Positions 7,752 to 15,170 are shown, counted from the stretch's first letter. The stretch: DNA of 37,928 nt from Actinomycetes bacterium (GCA_021803085.1 JAJZMD010000052.1:1-37928), one strand, 5' to 3'. The notes: generated from the sequence alone by a model not told the origin. Made by a program: numbers and translations.

Positions 7752-8519
7752 TCAGACGGGCCGCACCACCACGCCGCGCGAGGCGAGGTACGCCTTCGCC
7801 TCGGCGACCGTGTGCTCCCGGCGGTGGAAGATCGACGCGGCGAGCACCGCGTCGGCGCCGGCCGCCGCCCCGTCCGCCAGGTGGGCGAGCGTCCCGACCC
7901 CGCCCGACGCGACGACGGGCACCCCGACCGTCTCTGCGACCCGGCGCGTGAGCTCGAGGTCGTAGCCGTCGCGGGTGCCGTCCCGGTCCATGGACGTGAG
8001 GAGGATCTCCCCCGCGCCGAGCTCGGCTGCGCGCGCCGCCCACGCCAGCGCGTCGGATCCCGTGGGCCTGCGCCCGCCGTGCGTGCACACCTCCCAGCCG
8101 GCGGGCGCCCCATCACTCCGGCGCCGCGCGTCGATGGCGACGACGACGCACTGCGCGCCGAACTCGCCCGCGAGCTCGGTGACCAGCTCGGGACGCTCCA
8201 GGGCTGCCGTGTTCACCGCCACCTTGTCCGCCCCGGCACGAAGCAGACGGCGCGCGTCGTCGCGCCTGCGCACGCCGCCGCCGACCGTGAAGGGGATGAA
8301 GACCTGCTCGGCGGTGCGCGCGACCACCGAGACCATCGTGTCGCGCCCGTCGGACGAGGCCGTGATGTCGAGGAAGGTCAGCTCGTCCGCGCCCTCGGCG
8401 TCGTAGCGCGCGGCGAGCTCCACCGGATCGCCCGCGTCGACGAGGTCGACGAAGCGCACGCCCTTCACCACGCGCCCGCCGGTCACGTCGAGGCAGGGGA
8501 TCACCCGGACGCTGCGCAC
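7752..8519 (-). CDS. hisF: Imidazole glycerol phosphate synthase cyclase subunit HisF
   Basis: HisF uses ammonia channelled from HisH to convert PRFAR to imidazole glycerol phosphate and AICAR. The 255-residue product begins with VRVIPCLDV, containing the first catalytic aspartate, and has VVAIDARR with the second. PFTVGGGV and VVASGGVG form the phosphate-binding loops of the half-barrels. The GTG start at 8519 overlaps the end of hisA by 19 nt. It is the last gene of the hisDCBHAF operon and converges on the secreted protein gene. TGACCG and CGGTCA (7730-7735, 7749-7754) at the junction form only a weak 6-bp stem. Confidence 0.97.
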   Translation of the reverse strand: MRSVRVIPCLDVTGGRVVKGVRFVDLVDAGDPVELAARYDAEGADELTFLDITASSDGRDTMVSVVARTAEQVFIPFTVGGGVRRRDDARRLLRAGADKVAVNTAALERPELVTELAGEFGAQCVVVAIDARRRSDGAPAGWEVCTHGGRRPTGSDALAWAARAAELGAGEILLTSMDRDGTRDGYDLELTRRVAETVGVPVVASGGVGTLAHLADGAAAGADAVLAASIFHRREHTVAEAKAYLASRGVVVRPV

Positions 8520-9265
8520 GCCGCGATCGCCTCCCCCACGTCCATCGAGCCGTCCACGAGCGCCCGGCCGACCACCGCTCCACAGAGGGACCGCCCCTTC
8601 GCCTGCGAGCGGAGCGCCGCGAGCGCCGCGACGTGGCCCACGCCACCGACGCCGCCGGACGCGACCACGTCGAGGTCGGTCGCGTCGAGGACCCAGGAGA
8701 GCCCCTCTTCGTCGGGTCCCTCACGCGTCCCGTCGCGGTCGATCGCCGTCACCACCAACGCCGCGAGGGGCACCTTCGCCCACGCGGCGAGCAGGACGGC
8801 GGGGTCGACCGCGGCCCGCTCGGTCCAGCCGCGCACGGCCAGCTCCGGCGCGCCCCTCTCGCTGCGACGGTAGTCGAACCCGACGGCGACCCGGCCAGGA
8901 TGGCGAACGGCGCAGGCTGCCGCGAGGTCGGGGTCCTCGATCGCCGCGGTGCCGAGCACCACCCGGTCGACACCCGCCGCGAGCAGCGCGTCGACGTCCT
9001 CTGCGTCCCGCAGCCCGCCGCCGACCTCGACGCGCGCCCCGGCACGGTGGGCGACCCCTGCGAGCGACAGCACCACCGCGCGGTTGGCGGGCCCTCCGGT
9101 GCGCGCGGCGTCGAGGTCGACCACGTGGAGCCACGGGGCTCCCGCCTCGAGGAACCTCCCGCCGACCTCGAGCGGGTCCCCGAAGATCCGAGGGGCGCCG
9201 AGCTCACCCTTCACGAGCCGTACCGCGCGGCCGTCCATGACGTCGACCGCGGCGTACAGCTCCAT
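8501..9265 (-). CDS. hisA: ProFAR isomerase HisA (PriA-related)
   Basis: HisA performs the Amadori rearrangement of ProFAR to PRFAR. The 254-residue barrel starts [20 protein letters not shown], has VEVGGGLRD at the first phosphate loop, [13 protein letters not shown] with the catalytic aspartate region, and [12 protein letters not shown] near the end. In many actinobacteria this protein is the bifunctional PriA that also replaces TrpF. A separate trpF exists in this window, so this copy may be HisA-only, or TrpF activity may be redundant. The ATG at 9265 overlaps the hisH stop by one base (TGATG). Confidence 0.93.
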   Translation of the reverse strand: MELYAAVDVMDGRAVRLVKGELGAPRIFGDPLEVGGRFLEAGAPWLHVVDLDAARTGGPANRAVVLSLAGVAHRAGARVEVGGGLRDAEDVDALLAAGVDRVVLGTAAIEDPDLAAACAVRHPGRVAVGFDYRRSERGAPELAVRGWTERAAVDPAVLLAAWAKVPLAALVVTAIDRDGTREGPDEEGLSWVLDATDLDVVASGGVGGVGHVAALAALRSQAKGRSLCGAVVGRALVDGSMDVGEAIAACAASG

Positions 9266-9885
9266 CACGGCGCGCAGCGCGCGACGAAGTTCGCGAGGAT
9301 CGCGAGACCCGTGGCGCCCGACTTCTCGGGGTGGAACTGGGTGCCCCAGACCGCACCCTCCTCCGCGGCCGCCGCGGCGGTCCCGCCGTAGTCGCACGTC
9401 GCCACCGTCTCGGGGCCCACCTCGGGCGCGTAGGAGTGGACGAAGTAGACCCACGGCTGCTCGCCGACGCCGTCGAGGAGCCCCGAGGGGCGGACGCGCT
9501 CCAGCGCGTTCCACTGCATCTGAGGCACCTTCACCGAGGCCGGCAGGCGGCGGACCGTCCCTTCGAGCACCCCGAGCCCGGCCCGTCCCGGAGCTTCCTC
9601 GGATCCTTCGTAGAGCAGCTGGAACCCCACGCAGATCCCCAAGAACGGCACGCCTGCGTCGATCGCGGCGCGCGCCGCTTTGCCGAGCCCCGTGCGCGCG
9701 AGCGCGTCGGCGCACGGGCCGAAGGCGCCGACGCCCGGAAGGACCACGCCGGCGGCGCCCCTCACGTGCGCAGGGTCCGTGACGAGGCGGGCCGCCGCGC
9801 CGACGTGCGCGAGCGCCCGCTCGGCCGACCGGAGGTTGCCGATGCCGTAGTCGAGGACCGCGATGGTCTCTGCGGCGGCGCTCAC
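9265..9885 (-). CDS. hisH: Imidazole glycerol phosphate synthase glutaminase subunit HisH
   Basis: HisH is the class I glutamine amidotransferase that supplies ammonia to HisF. The GTG at 9885 gives 206 residues. The family motifs are visible: IAVLDYGIGNLRS at the start, LPGVGAFG, the nucleophile cysteine in GICVGFQLLYEGSEE, PQMQWN, YFVHSYAPE, and the His-Glu pair in GTQFHPEKSG. The upstream part of the open frame belongs to the antisense of hisB and is excluded. It begins 10 nt after the hisB stop. Confidence 0.96.
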   Translation of the reverse strand: MSAAAETIAVLDYGIGNLRSAERALAHVGAAARLVTDPAHVRGAAGVVLPGVGAFGPCADALARTGLGKAARAAIDAGVPFLGICVGFQLLYEGSEEAPGRAGLGVLEGTVRRLPASVKVPQMQWNALERVRPSGLLDGVGEQPWVYFVHSYAPEVGPETVATCDYGGTAAAAAEEGAVWGTQFHPEKSGATGLAILANFVARCAP

Positions 9886-9895
9886 GCAGGACCGC

Positions 9896-10555
9896 TCAGA
9901 GGGTGCCCTTGGTGGACGGCACGCTGCCGCCCTCCATCCTGACCGCGTCGCGAAGCGCGCGGGCCACGCCCTTGAACACCGCTTCCACCACGTGGTGGGT
10001 GTTGCGCCCCGCACGCCGGTTGACGTGGAGGGTGATGCCCGCCGCAGCGGTCGCCGCGCGGAGGAACTCCTCGGCGAGCTGCGGGTCGAACGGCGGCGAC
10101 CCGAGGCCCGGCGTGTCGGGCGCGAACGGCACGTCGTAGGCGAGGAACGAGCGTCCGGACAGGTCGAGCGCCACCTCCACGAGCGCCTCGTCCAGCGGCA
10201 GCAGGACCGACGCGAACCGCCGCACCCCCGCCTTGTCGCCGAGCGCCTCTGCCAGGCACCCGCCGAGCACGATGCCGACGTCTTCGACGGTGTGGTGCGC
10301 GTCGACGTCGAGATCGCCGTCCGCGTGCACCGTGAGATCGAGGCCGCCGTGCGCCGCGAGCTGCGCGAGCATGTGGTCGAAGAACGGGAGCCCCGTCGTC
10401 ACCTCGGCGCGACCCGAGCCGTCGACGTCGAGCGCGATCTCGACGACGGTCTCCTTCGTCGCGCGGCGTCGCTCCGCCCGTCGCGCACGAGGCTCCCTCC
10501 CCGCCGCAGGCGTCGAGGCGGGCGTCGGTGCGGGCGTCGAGGCGGCAGCCGTCAC
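9896..10555 (-). CDS. hisB: Imidazoleglycerol-phosphate dehydratase HisB
   Basis: HisB dehydrates imidazole glycerol phosphate to imidazole acetol phosphate. The metal-binding histidine motifs are clear: LPFFDHMLAQLAAHGG, DAHHTVEDVGIVLG and RNTHHVVEAVFKG. From the GTG at 10555 the product is 219 residues, slightly longer than usual. The extra N-terminal roughly 20 residues are Ala/Pro/Thr-rich and encoded by a 12-bp tandem repeat. The GTG overlaps the hisC stop (GTGA). No phosphatase domain is fused, as expected for an actinobacterial enzyme. Confidence 0.96.
   Translation of the reverse strand: MTAAASTPAPTPASTPAAGREPRARRAERRRATKETVVEIALDVDGSGRAEVTTGLPFFDHMLAQLAAHGGLDLTVHADGDLDVDAHHTVEDVGIVLGGCLAEALGDKAGVRRFASVLLPLDEALVEVALDLSGRSFLAYDVPFAPDTPGLGSPPFDPQLAEEFLRAATAAAGITLHVNRRAGRNTHHVVEAVFKGVARALRDAVRMEGGSVPSTKGTL
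10510..10545. repeat. 12-bp tandem repeat in the 5' end of hisB
   Basis: Three 12-bp units lie end to end: GCGTCGAGGCGG, GCGTCGGTGCGG and GCGTCGAGGCGG. They are in frame with hisB and encode Thr-Pro-Ala-rich residues near the N-terminus. Confidence 0.75.
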
Positions 10556-11646
10556 CGGAGCGCTCCCGCGAGCGCTTCGAGGAACCGCCCGTTCTCCTTC
10601 GGGGTGCCGACGGTCACGCGCAGGCAACCCTCGAGACCCGCACGAGCCGAGAAGTCCCGGACGAGGACCCCGCCGGCGAGGAGCGTCCTCCACACGCCGC
10701 GCGCGTCCTTCGCGCGCGGCCTGAACAGGACGAAGTTCGCGTCCGAGGGCCAGGTCTCGACGTCGAGCCCCGCGAGTCCCTCCGCCAGCTCCGCGCGCGC
10801 CTCGGCGACCCTGCGGACGCGCTCGTTCATCTCGTCGACGTAGCGCAGCGCCAGCACGCCTGCGAGCTGGGTCTGGACCGAGAGATGGTACGGGAGCGCG
10901 GCGTCGCGACAGCCTGCCACCACCTCGGGGTCGGCGACCAGGTACCCGAGCCGTGCGCCCGCCATCGCCCACGTCTTGGAGAACGTCCGGACGACGACGA
11001 GCCCCTTCGTCCCGCCTCCATCTCGTGGCCGCCGACGCCCCTCGCTCCGCAGGGCCAGTGCCGACCAGCTCGAGAACTGCCCGTAGGCCTCGTCCACGAC
11101 GACGAGCCCCGGCGACGCGTCGACGATGGCGCTCACGATCTCGGGATCCTCGAGGCGGCCGGTCGGGTTGTTGGGCGAGCACAGGAACACGACGTCGGGC
11201 TCGGCGCGCTCGATCGCCGCCCGCCAACGGCCAGGATCGACCCGGAGGTCGCCACCCCTCGGCTCGCTCACCACCTCCATGCCGGTCAGCCCCGCGATGT
11301 GCGCGTGCAGCGCGTAGGTGGGTTCGAAGACGAGCGCGCGGCGGCCCTGGCCACCGAAGGCGACGAGCAGGCACTGGAGCACCTCGTTCGAGCCGTTGGC
11401 GCAGAAGACCTCCTCTGGGAGGACGCCGTGCAGGCCGGCGACCGCCGCGCGCAGCTCGGTCGCGTCGCGGTCGGGGTAGCGGTGGAAGTCCACCTGCCCG
11501 ACCGCCTCGGCGAGCGCTCGCAACCACGCGTCGGGCGGCGGGAACGGCGACTCGTTCGAGTTCAGCCGTACGTCTGCGGCGACCTGGAGCGAGTGGTACG
11601 CGCCGAGCGCGGCCAGCTGCTCGCGCAGCGGCACGAGCGCGCTCAC
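10552..11646 (-). CDS. hisC: Histidinol-phosphate aminotransferase HisC
   Basis: HisC transaminates imidazole acetol phosphate to histidinol phosphate using PLP. The 364-residue product has VRLNSNESPFPPP at the start, ANGSNEVLQ, LCSPNNPTGRLEDPEI, VVVDEAYGQF and the PLP lysine in VRTFSKTWAMAGARLGYL. The arginine of LRVTVGTPKENGRF near the end binds the substrate carboxylate in the family. The GTG at 11646 overlaps the hisD stop (GTGA), so the two are coupled. An insertion (ALRSEGRRRPRDGGG) precedes the PLP-lysine strand. Confidence 0.96.
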   Translation of the reverse strand: MSALVPLREQLAALGAYHSLQVAADVRLNSNESPFPPPDAWLRALAEAVGQVDFHRYPDRDATELRAAVAGLHGVLPEEVFCANGSNEVLQCLLVAFGGQGRRALVFEPTYALHAHIAGLTGMEVVSEPRGGDLRVDPGRWRAAIERAEPDVVFLCSPNNPTGRLEDPEIVSAIVDASPGLVVVDEAYGQFSSWSALALRSEGRRRPRDGGGTKGLVVVRTFSKTWAMAGARLGYLVADPEVVAGCRDAALPYHLSVQTQLAGVLALRYVDEMNERVRRVAEARAELAEGLAGLDVETWPSDANFVLFRPRAKDARGVWRTLLAGGVLVRDFSARAGLEGCLRVTVGTPKENGRFLEALAGALR

Positions 11647-12947
11647 GAGCTGCCCGCCCGGAGCGCCGCGCGCCGCAGCTCGATCGACGCCGCGTGGGCC
11701 GGGAGCCCCTCGGTCTCCGCCAGCGTCACGACGGCCGGCCCGAGTGTCTCCATCGCTGCGGGCTGCGCGCTCACCGCGTGCAGGTGCCGGCGGAAGTCGT
11801 CGGCGCGCAGCGCCGACGCGAACCTCGCCGTCCTGTTCGTCGGCAGCACGTGGTTCGGCCCGGCGACGTAGTCGCCGAGGCTCGCCGGCGACCACGGACC
11901 GCAGAACACCGCACCGGCGGCACGCACCGAGGCGAGGAGCGTCTCCGCCTGGTCGAAGAGGAGCTCGAGGTGCTCCGGCGCGACCACGTTCGCGACGGCG
12001 ACCGCATGCTCGACGCTGTCGACGATGCATGCGTAGCCGTTGGCGCGCAACGTGGCGGAGAGGTCGTCTCGGCGCGGCGAGGAGGAGACGACGCGCCCGA
12101 GCGCCTCCTCCACCTCTTCGGCCTTCTCCTCGGACCACGTGACCAGCCACGCGAGCCCGTCGGGGCCGTGCTCGGCCTGCACCGCGAGGTCGATCGCCGC
12201 GAACTCCGCCGGCGTGTCGGGCGAGGCGACCACGACCACCTCGGACGGCCCGGCGAAGGCGGAGGCCACCCCGACGAGGCCGCTCACCTGACGCTTGGCC
12301 TCCGCGACGTAGCGGTTGCCCGGACCCACGACGACGTCGACGCGGCGCAACGACTCGGTCCCGTGGGCCATTGCCGCGATCGCCTGCGCGCCCCCGATCG
12401 CGTACACCTCGTCGACCCCGGCGAGCGCCGCCGCGGCGAGCGTGGCGTCGTCGATCCTGCCGTCCCGGCCGGGCGGGACGCAGAGCACGACCTGCTCGAC
12501 GCCTGCGACCTTCGCGGGCACCGCGCACATGAGCACCGTCGAGGGGTAGCGGGCGCGGCCGCCGGGCGCGTAGCACCCCACCCGGTCCACCGGACGGACG
12601 AGGTGGCGGACGCGCACGCCGTGCGCCACGAAGTCGGGGACCGCCGCCATCTCGTGGGCGTGGTACGCGGCGATGTTCCGGTGCGCGACGAGGAGCGCCT
12701 GACGGAGGTCTTCGGGGATCCGCGCCAGCGCCTCGTGGAGCTCCGAGTCCGCCACCGCGATCCGCTCCAGCACGACGCCGTCGAGCTCCTCGGTCAACGA
12801 GAGCAGCGCGCGGTCGCCGTCCTTCTGCACCCGGTCGATGATCCCCGCGACGACGTCCCGCTCGGCGCGCCCGGGCTCCTCCGGGCGCGGCAGCGCGTCG
12901 GCCAACGCCTTCCCCCGGCGGCCGCGCACGTCGATCCTGGTCAGCAT
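11643..12947 (-). CDS. hisD: Histidinol dehydrogenase HisD
   Basis: HisD oxidises histidinol to histidine in two NAD-dependent steps. The 434-residue protein contains VGCYAPGGRARYPST, VVGPGNRYVAEAKR, FAGPSEVVVVA, VQAEHGPDGLAWLVT and VVAPEHLEL, followed by GDYVAGPNHVLPT, which includes the zinc-binding and catalytic residues. An open frame begins at 12965, but the ATG at 12947 is preferred because AGGAGG lies 8 nt upstream of it. It is the first gene of the his operon. Confidence 0.97.
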   Translation of the reverse strand: MLTRIDVRGRRGKALADALPRPEEPGRAERDVVAGIIDRVQKDGDRALLSLTEELDGVVLERIAVADSELHEALARIPEDLRQALLVAHRNIAAYHAHEMAAVPDFVAHGVRVRHLVRPVDRVGCYAPGGRARYPSTVLMCAVPAKVAGVEQVVLCVPPGRDGRIDDATLAAAALAGVDEVYAIGGAQAIAAMAHGTESLRRVDVVVGPGNRYVAEAKRQVSGLVGVASAFAGPSEVVVVASPDTPAEFAAIDLAVQAEHGPDGLAWLVTWSEEKAEEVEEALGRVVSSSPRRDDLSATLRANGYACIVDSVEHAVAVANVVAPEHLELLFDQAETLLASVRAAGAVFCGPWSPASLGDYVAGPNHVLPTNRTARFASALRADDFRRHLHAVSAQPAAMETLGPAVVTLAETEGLPAHAASIELRRAALRAGSS

Positions 12948-12954
12948 CGTCCCG

Positions 12955-12978
12955 CCTCCTCGCAAGAGCCCGATGCTA
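12955..12978 (-). promoter_or_regulatory. his operon promoter -10 and Shine-Dalgarno
   Basis: On the minus strand TAGCAT at 12973-12978 fits the TAnnnT -10 pattern. A start about 7 nt downstream gives a leader of roughly 18 nt that contains AGGAGG at 12955-12960, 7 nt before the hisD ATG. Unlike several other genes here, hisD therefore appears to be led rather than leaderless. No attenuator-like peptide fits in such a short leader. Confidence 0.5.
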
Positions 12979-13008
12979 CCGGCGCTGCCCGACAGCTCCG
13001 GAACGCTC

Positions 13009-13088
13009 GCGGGCGCGGGTCGCCGCGCGGGTCGCCGCGCGGGTCGCCGCGCGGGTCGCCGCGCGGGTCGCCGCGCGGGTCGCCGGCA
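13009..13088. repeat. 12-bp tandem repeat, about six copies
   Basis: The unit CGCCGCGCGGGT occurs five times exactly from 13021 to 13080, with partial copies on both sides. It lies in the gap between divergent hisD and the small plus-strand gene, upstream of the latter's start. The array has no spacers and is not a CRISPR. Confidence 0.9.
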
Positions 13089-13119
13089 CAGCGAGGCGAA
13101 GTCGGGGCATCATGCCTGC

Positions 13120-13323
13120 GTGGCCACAACTCGTGCCGAGCTCTCGTCGATCGCGTCGACGCTGACCGAACTGACCCAGCGCGTGACCGCTCTTGCGGAG
13201 CGCTGCCGGGGCGGCCGCGACGCGGAGCTCGCCGCGGAGCTCTTCGCGGTCGAGCGAGACCTGCGCGCGGCGCTACGGCGCTTGGGCAGGGCGTCCTCGG
13301 AGAGTCGCAGCTCCCGCGCCTGA
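13120..13323 (+). CDS. Small helical conserved-looking protein
   Basis: A GTG at 13120 gives a 67-residue protein with VATTRAELSSIASTLTEL at the start, then TQRVTALAERC and LFAVERDLRAALRRLGRA. It has heptad-like spacing of hydrophobic residues and no membrane segment, suggesting two antiparallel helices or a small coiled coil. Small proteins of this type occur in actinobacteria, but I cannot assign a family name or function. CATCAT lies 6 nt upstream of the GTG, a one-base departure from the leaderless pattern. It is divergent from hisD and convergent with the PIN gene. Confidence 0.6.
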   Translation: MATTRAELSSIASTLTELTQRVTALAERCRGGRDAELAAELFAVERDLRAALRRLGRASSESRSSRA

Positions 13324-13351
13324 TCGCCACGCGGAGCGACGCACTGGCCGC

Positions 13352-13744
13352 TCAGACGCCGTACTGGACGAGGTCGTGCCCGAGCAGCGCGGTGGCGGCG
13401 CGCAGCGCCGCCTGGCGCGTGTTGACGATCGCCGCGTTGCGACGGGCGGCGGTCTCTGCGGTCGACACGGCCACGAGATCCGCGGTGCCGGCGCGCGACG
13501 CGAGCTCCCCGGTGCGTTGCGCGCCCTCACGGCCGAGGGGCTCGACCTCGGCGCCGGCCAGCAACGCGTCCAGCCGGTCCCCTCGCGCCAGCGTGCGGTA
13601 CGCCTCGGCGACCGCGCCCACCGTGACGACGGGAACGACGCCGTAGGTGAGCGCCGCTCGGTGCAGGGCCCACATCATCCGGTCACCGTGGGCCGCCGCT
13701 CGCAGCGCGCCCACGCCGTACACGACGCCGTCGCGCGCGCTCAT
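13352..13744 (-). CDS. PIN-domain VapC-like protein, probably catalytically inactive
   Basis: The 130-residue protein follows a ribbon-helix-helix gene with an ATGA overlap, the usual antitoxin-toxin arrangement. Its overall pattern matches PIN RNases: GAL with a GDR nearby at the N-terminus, VVTVGAVAEAYR in the middle, then GTADLVAVS and AARRNAAIVNTR. The acidic residues that hold the metal in active PIN toxins appear replaced. The first Asp position (VLDAGAL in active relatives) is Gly10, the second Asp of the SDxVDA motif is Ala92, and the Asp of TSDPDD is Arg110. Asp89 remains. The protein may be a dead toxin acting only as a regulator, or a decaying gene; the alignment is by eye. Confidence 0.75.
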   Translation of the reverse strand: MSARDGVVYGVGALRAAAHGDRMMWALHRAALTYGVVPVVTVGAVAEAYRTLARGDRLDALLAGAEVEPLGREGAQRTGELASRAGTADLVAVSTAETAARRNAAIVNTRQAALRAATALLGHDLVQYGV

Positions 13745-14010
13745 GGTCGGCGACGGACCCGTGACGCCATGCCGGACACTCCCGAGAGGAGACGCCCGAG
13801 GAGGGCCTCGCCCGCCGCGATCTCCTCCGCGGTGAGCGGCCCGGACTCCGACTCCCACGCCGCGACGCCGCGCAACCCCTGGCGCACCCGGAGCTGACGC
13901 TCCGCAGCTCCCGAGAGCCACGCGCTGAACGACACGCCGTCCTCCTTGGCGGCAGCCTCCACCGCCTTCGCGACGTCGTCCGACAGCGAGACCGACCGTT
14001 TCGTCACCAT
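13741..14010 (-). CDS. Ribbon-helix-helix (CopG-type) antitoxin
   Basis: The 89-residue product starts MVTKRSVSLSDDVAKAVEAA, a ribbon-helix-helix strand and first helix, followed by FSAWLSGAAERQLRVR for the second helix. The acidic C-terminal part (ESESGPLTAEEIAAGEALL) is the usual toxin-wrapping segment, so this is the likely partner and operon autorepressor of the PIN gene. The ATG at 14010 lies 7 nt downstream of TACCCT with no clear Shine-Dalgarno, so the transcript is probably leaderless. Confidence 0.8.
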   Translation of the reverse strand: MVTKRSVSLSDDVAKAVEAAAKEDGVSFSAWLSGAAERQLRVRQGLRGVAAWESESGPLTAEEIAAGEALLGRLLSGVSGMASRVRRRP

Positions 14011-14041
14011 GAGCTCAAGGGTAACACCGTTGGTGCCACCA
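14011..14041 (-). promoter_or_regulatory. Toxin-antitoxin promoter with operator-like repeats
   Basis: TACCCT (minus strand, 14018-14023) is 7 nt from the antitoxin ATG. Just upstream are a perfect 11-bp palindrome, TGGTGCCACCA, at 14031-14041 and a related element, GGTAACACC, at 14020-14028 that overlaps the -10. Paired GGTG/CACC half-sites over a promoter suit autoregulation by a ribbon-helix-helix antitoxin. Confidence 0.5.
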
Positions 14042-14141
14042 TTCCCACCCGACCGCCCCGCACCCGGCCGGTCCCGCGTCCGGCCGGCCTCCTGCCGGGC
14101 TCGTGGTCACGCCAGGCGCCGCCCATCTCGCCCCGAATGTG

Positions 14142-14172
14142 CGACGACGGCGCCCCAAGGGCGCCGTCGTCG
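14142..14172. terminator. Strong 14-bp perfect hairpin, terminator-like
   Basis: The arms CGACGACGGCGCCC (14142-14155) and GGGCGCCGTCGTCG (14159-14172) are perfectly complementary around a CAA loop. No T-run follows on either strand, as is common for GC-rich actinobacterial terminators. It could end a minus-strand transcript starting near 14238, or insulate the toxin-antitoxin operon. Confidence 0.55.
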
Positions 14173-14244
14173 GAGCGGGGCCAGGCGGCGGATCCCGGCG
14201 CATCGCTCATCTGGAACCAGGTGGCGGGGACCGGTTCCACGTTC

Positions 14245-14278
14245 ATCTTACAACGAGTTCCCCCTCGCGCAATTGCGC
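14245..14278 (-). promoter_or_regulatory. Orphan promoter-like element with 12-bp palindrome
   Basis: On the minus strand TTGCGC (14267-14272) and TAAGAT (14245-14250) are separated by 16 bp, one of the better -35/-10 pairs in the window. The -35 lies inside the perfect palindrome GCGCAATTGCGC (14267-14278). A start is expected near 14238. No recognised gene begins within 200 bp downstream. Confidence 0.4.
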
Positions 14279-14309
14279 CCCGCAACTTTTCTCGCAGCCC
14301 TGTGCGCGC

Positions 14310-14375
14310 CGCATGCAACCTTGTTGCCACCGTCTTGCCATCTCGTTGCCATCGGAATGTCACCGCATTGTCACC
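14310..14375. repeat. 11-bp phased direct repeats resembling Pho boxes
   Basis: The core WTGYCA occurs at 14324, 14335, 14346, 14357 and 14368, exactly 11 bp apart: TTGCCA, TTGCCA, TTGCCA, ATGTCA, TTGTCA. A weaker sixth unit (ATGCAA) is at 14313. Direct repeats spaced one helical turn apart with a TGTCA-type core are the hallmark of PhoB/PhoP-family sites (CTGTCAT every 11 bp in E. coli, GTTCACC-type units in Streptomyces). Which regulator binds here is an inference. Confidence 0.6.
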
Positions 14376-14456
14376 GGGCTCCACCCCGGCCCCTTGAACG
14401 TCCCCACCCGGGAACCGGCCGCCGTCCGCTGCGGGCTCCGTAGGCGCGCCCGCCCG

Positions 14457-15113
14457 TCAGGCAGAACGGAAGGCCGACGGGCACACGTCGGCGAGCACAC
14501 ATGTCCCGCAACGCGCGGTACGCGCCGTGCAGACGGCGCGCCCGTGGAGGATGAGCCGCAGGCTGAGCGTCCCTCGCTCCCCGGGAGGGACGAGCGCGTC
14601 GACGTCGCGCTCCACCACCTCGGGATCCGAGGACGTCGTCAACCCGAGACGGCGCGAGAGCCGCCCGACGTGCGTGTCGACGGCGAAGCCGGGCTTGCCG
14701 AACGCGACGCTCAGCACCACGTTCGCCGTCTTGCGGCCGACTCCGGGCAAGGTGACGAGGTCCTCCATCGCAGAGGGCACCTCGCCACCGAAGCGCTCCA
14801 CGAGCGCCTGCGACATCCCGATCAGGCTCTTCGCCTTCGCGCGGAAGAACCCGGTCGAGCGGATCAGCTCTTCGAGCCTCTCGGGGTCCGCGCGCGCCAG
14901 CGACACCGCGTCCGGGAAGGTCGCGAACAGCGTGGGCGCCACCAGATTGACCCTTGCATCGGTCGTCTGGGCCGAGAGGATGGTCGCGACGAGCAACTGG
15001 AACGCGTTCTCGTGGCGCAGCGCGCAGAGCTCTTTCGCGGTGCCGGGGTACTCGGCGGCGAGACGAGCCGTCACGATCGCCGCTCGAGCTCTCACCGTGC
15101 GCGCCGCCGCCAT
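14457..15113 (-). CDS. nth: Endonuclease III (Nth), DNA glycosylase/AP lyase
   Basis: Nth removes oxidised pyrimidines and nicks the abasic site in base excision repair. The 218-residue product has [12 protein letters not shown], the helix-hairpin-helix with catalytic lysine in [12 protein letters not shown], and the catalytic aspartate in AVDTHVGR. The C-terminal 4Fe-4S loop has the correct C-x6-C-x2-C-x5-C spacing in [17 protein letters not shown]. The ATG at 15113 is chosen because it opens the conserved region and has TACGCT 9 nt upstream. The gene is divergent from mshD with 57 bp between them. Confidence 0.95.
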   Translation of the reverse strand: MAAARTVRARAAIVTARLAAEYPGTAKELCALRHENAFQLLVATILSAQTTDARVNLVAPTLFATFPDAVSLARADPERLEELIRSTGFFRAKAKSLIGMSQALVERFGGEVPSAMEDLVTLPGVGRKTANVVLSVAFGKPGFAVDTHVGRLSRRLGLTTSSDPEVVERDVDALVPPGERGTLSLRLILHGRAVCTARTARCGTCVLADVCPSAFRSA

Positions 15114-15170
15114 CGCCTGCGGAGCGTAGCGACGCACGGCCCGACGCGGCGGCGCCGGTAGCCTGCCTCC
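15114..15170. promoter_or_regulatory. Divergent nth / mshD promoters
   Basis: TACGCT (minus, 15123-15128) precedes the nth ATG by 9 nt. TAGCCT (plus, 15159-15164) precedes the mshD GTG by 6 nt. Neither start has a clear Shine-Dalgarno in the available leader, so both transcripts are probably leaderless or nearly so. Confidence 0.5.

Larger units (their letters stand above)
14042..14456. other. Gene-free region with direct-repeat array, promoter-like element and hairpin
   Basis: No convincing gene was found in these 415 bases. They contain a perfect hairpin (14142-14172), a promoter-like element (14245-14272), an 11-bp direct-repeat array (about 14310-14375) and the sequence beyond the nth stop. 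The part from 14200 to 14375 is visibly less GC-rich than its surroundings. A minus-strand frame (14004 to 14384) is open across it, but its upstream half has non-coding codon use. Confidence 0.6.

Noticed and set aside
7730-7754. Terminator between the secreted protein gene and hisF
   Set aside because: Only a 6-bp stem with a 13-nt loop (TGACCG/CGGTCA), made of the two stop codons and flanking bases; too weak to call.
13009-13088. 12-bp repeats as a CRISPR array or origin iterons
   Set aside because: Units are head-to-tail without spacers, too short for CRISPR, and no cas, rep or dnaA gene is nearby.
14195-14245. Possible tRNA from a GGTTCCA-like arm
   Set aside because: No cloverleaf, anticodon arm or acceptor stem can be drawn around it.
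14004-14384. 126-codon minus-strand open frame upstream of the antitoxin
   Set aside because: Its upstream half has non-coding codon use and contains the 11-bp array, whose period breaks the frame; the remainder holds the hairpin and matches no family. A shorter leaderless GTG start near 14240 cannot be fully excluded.
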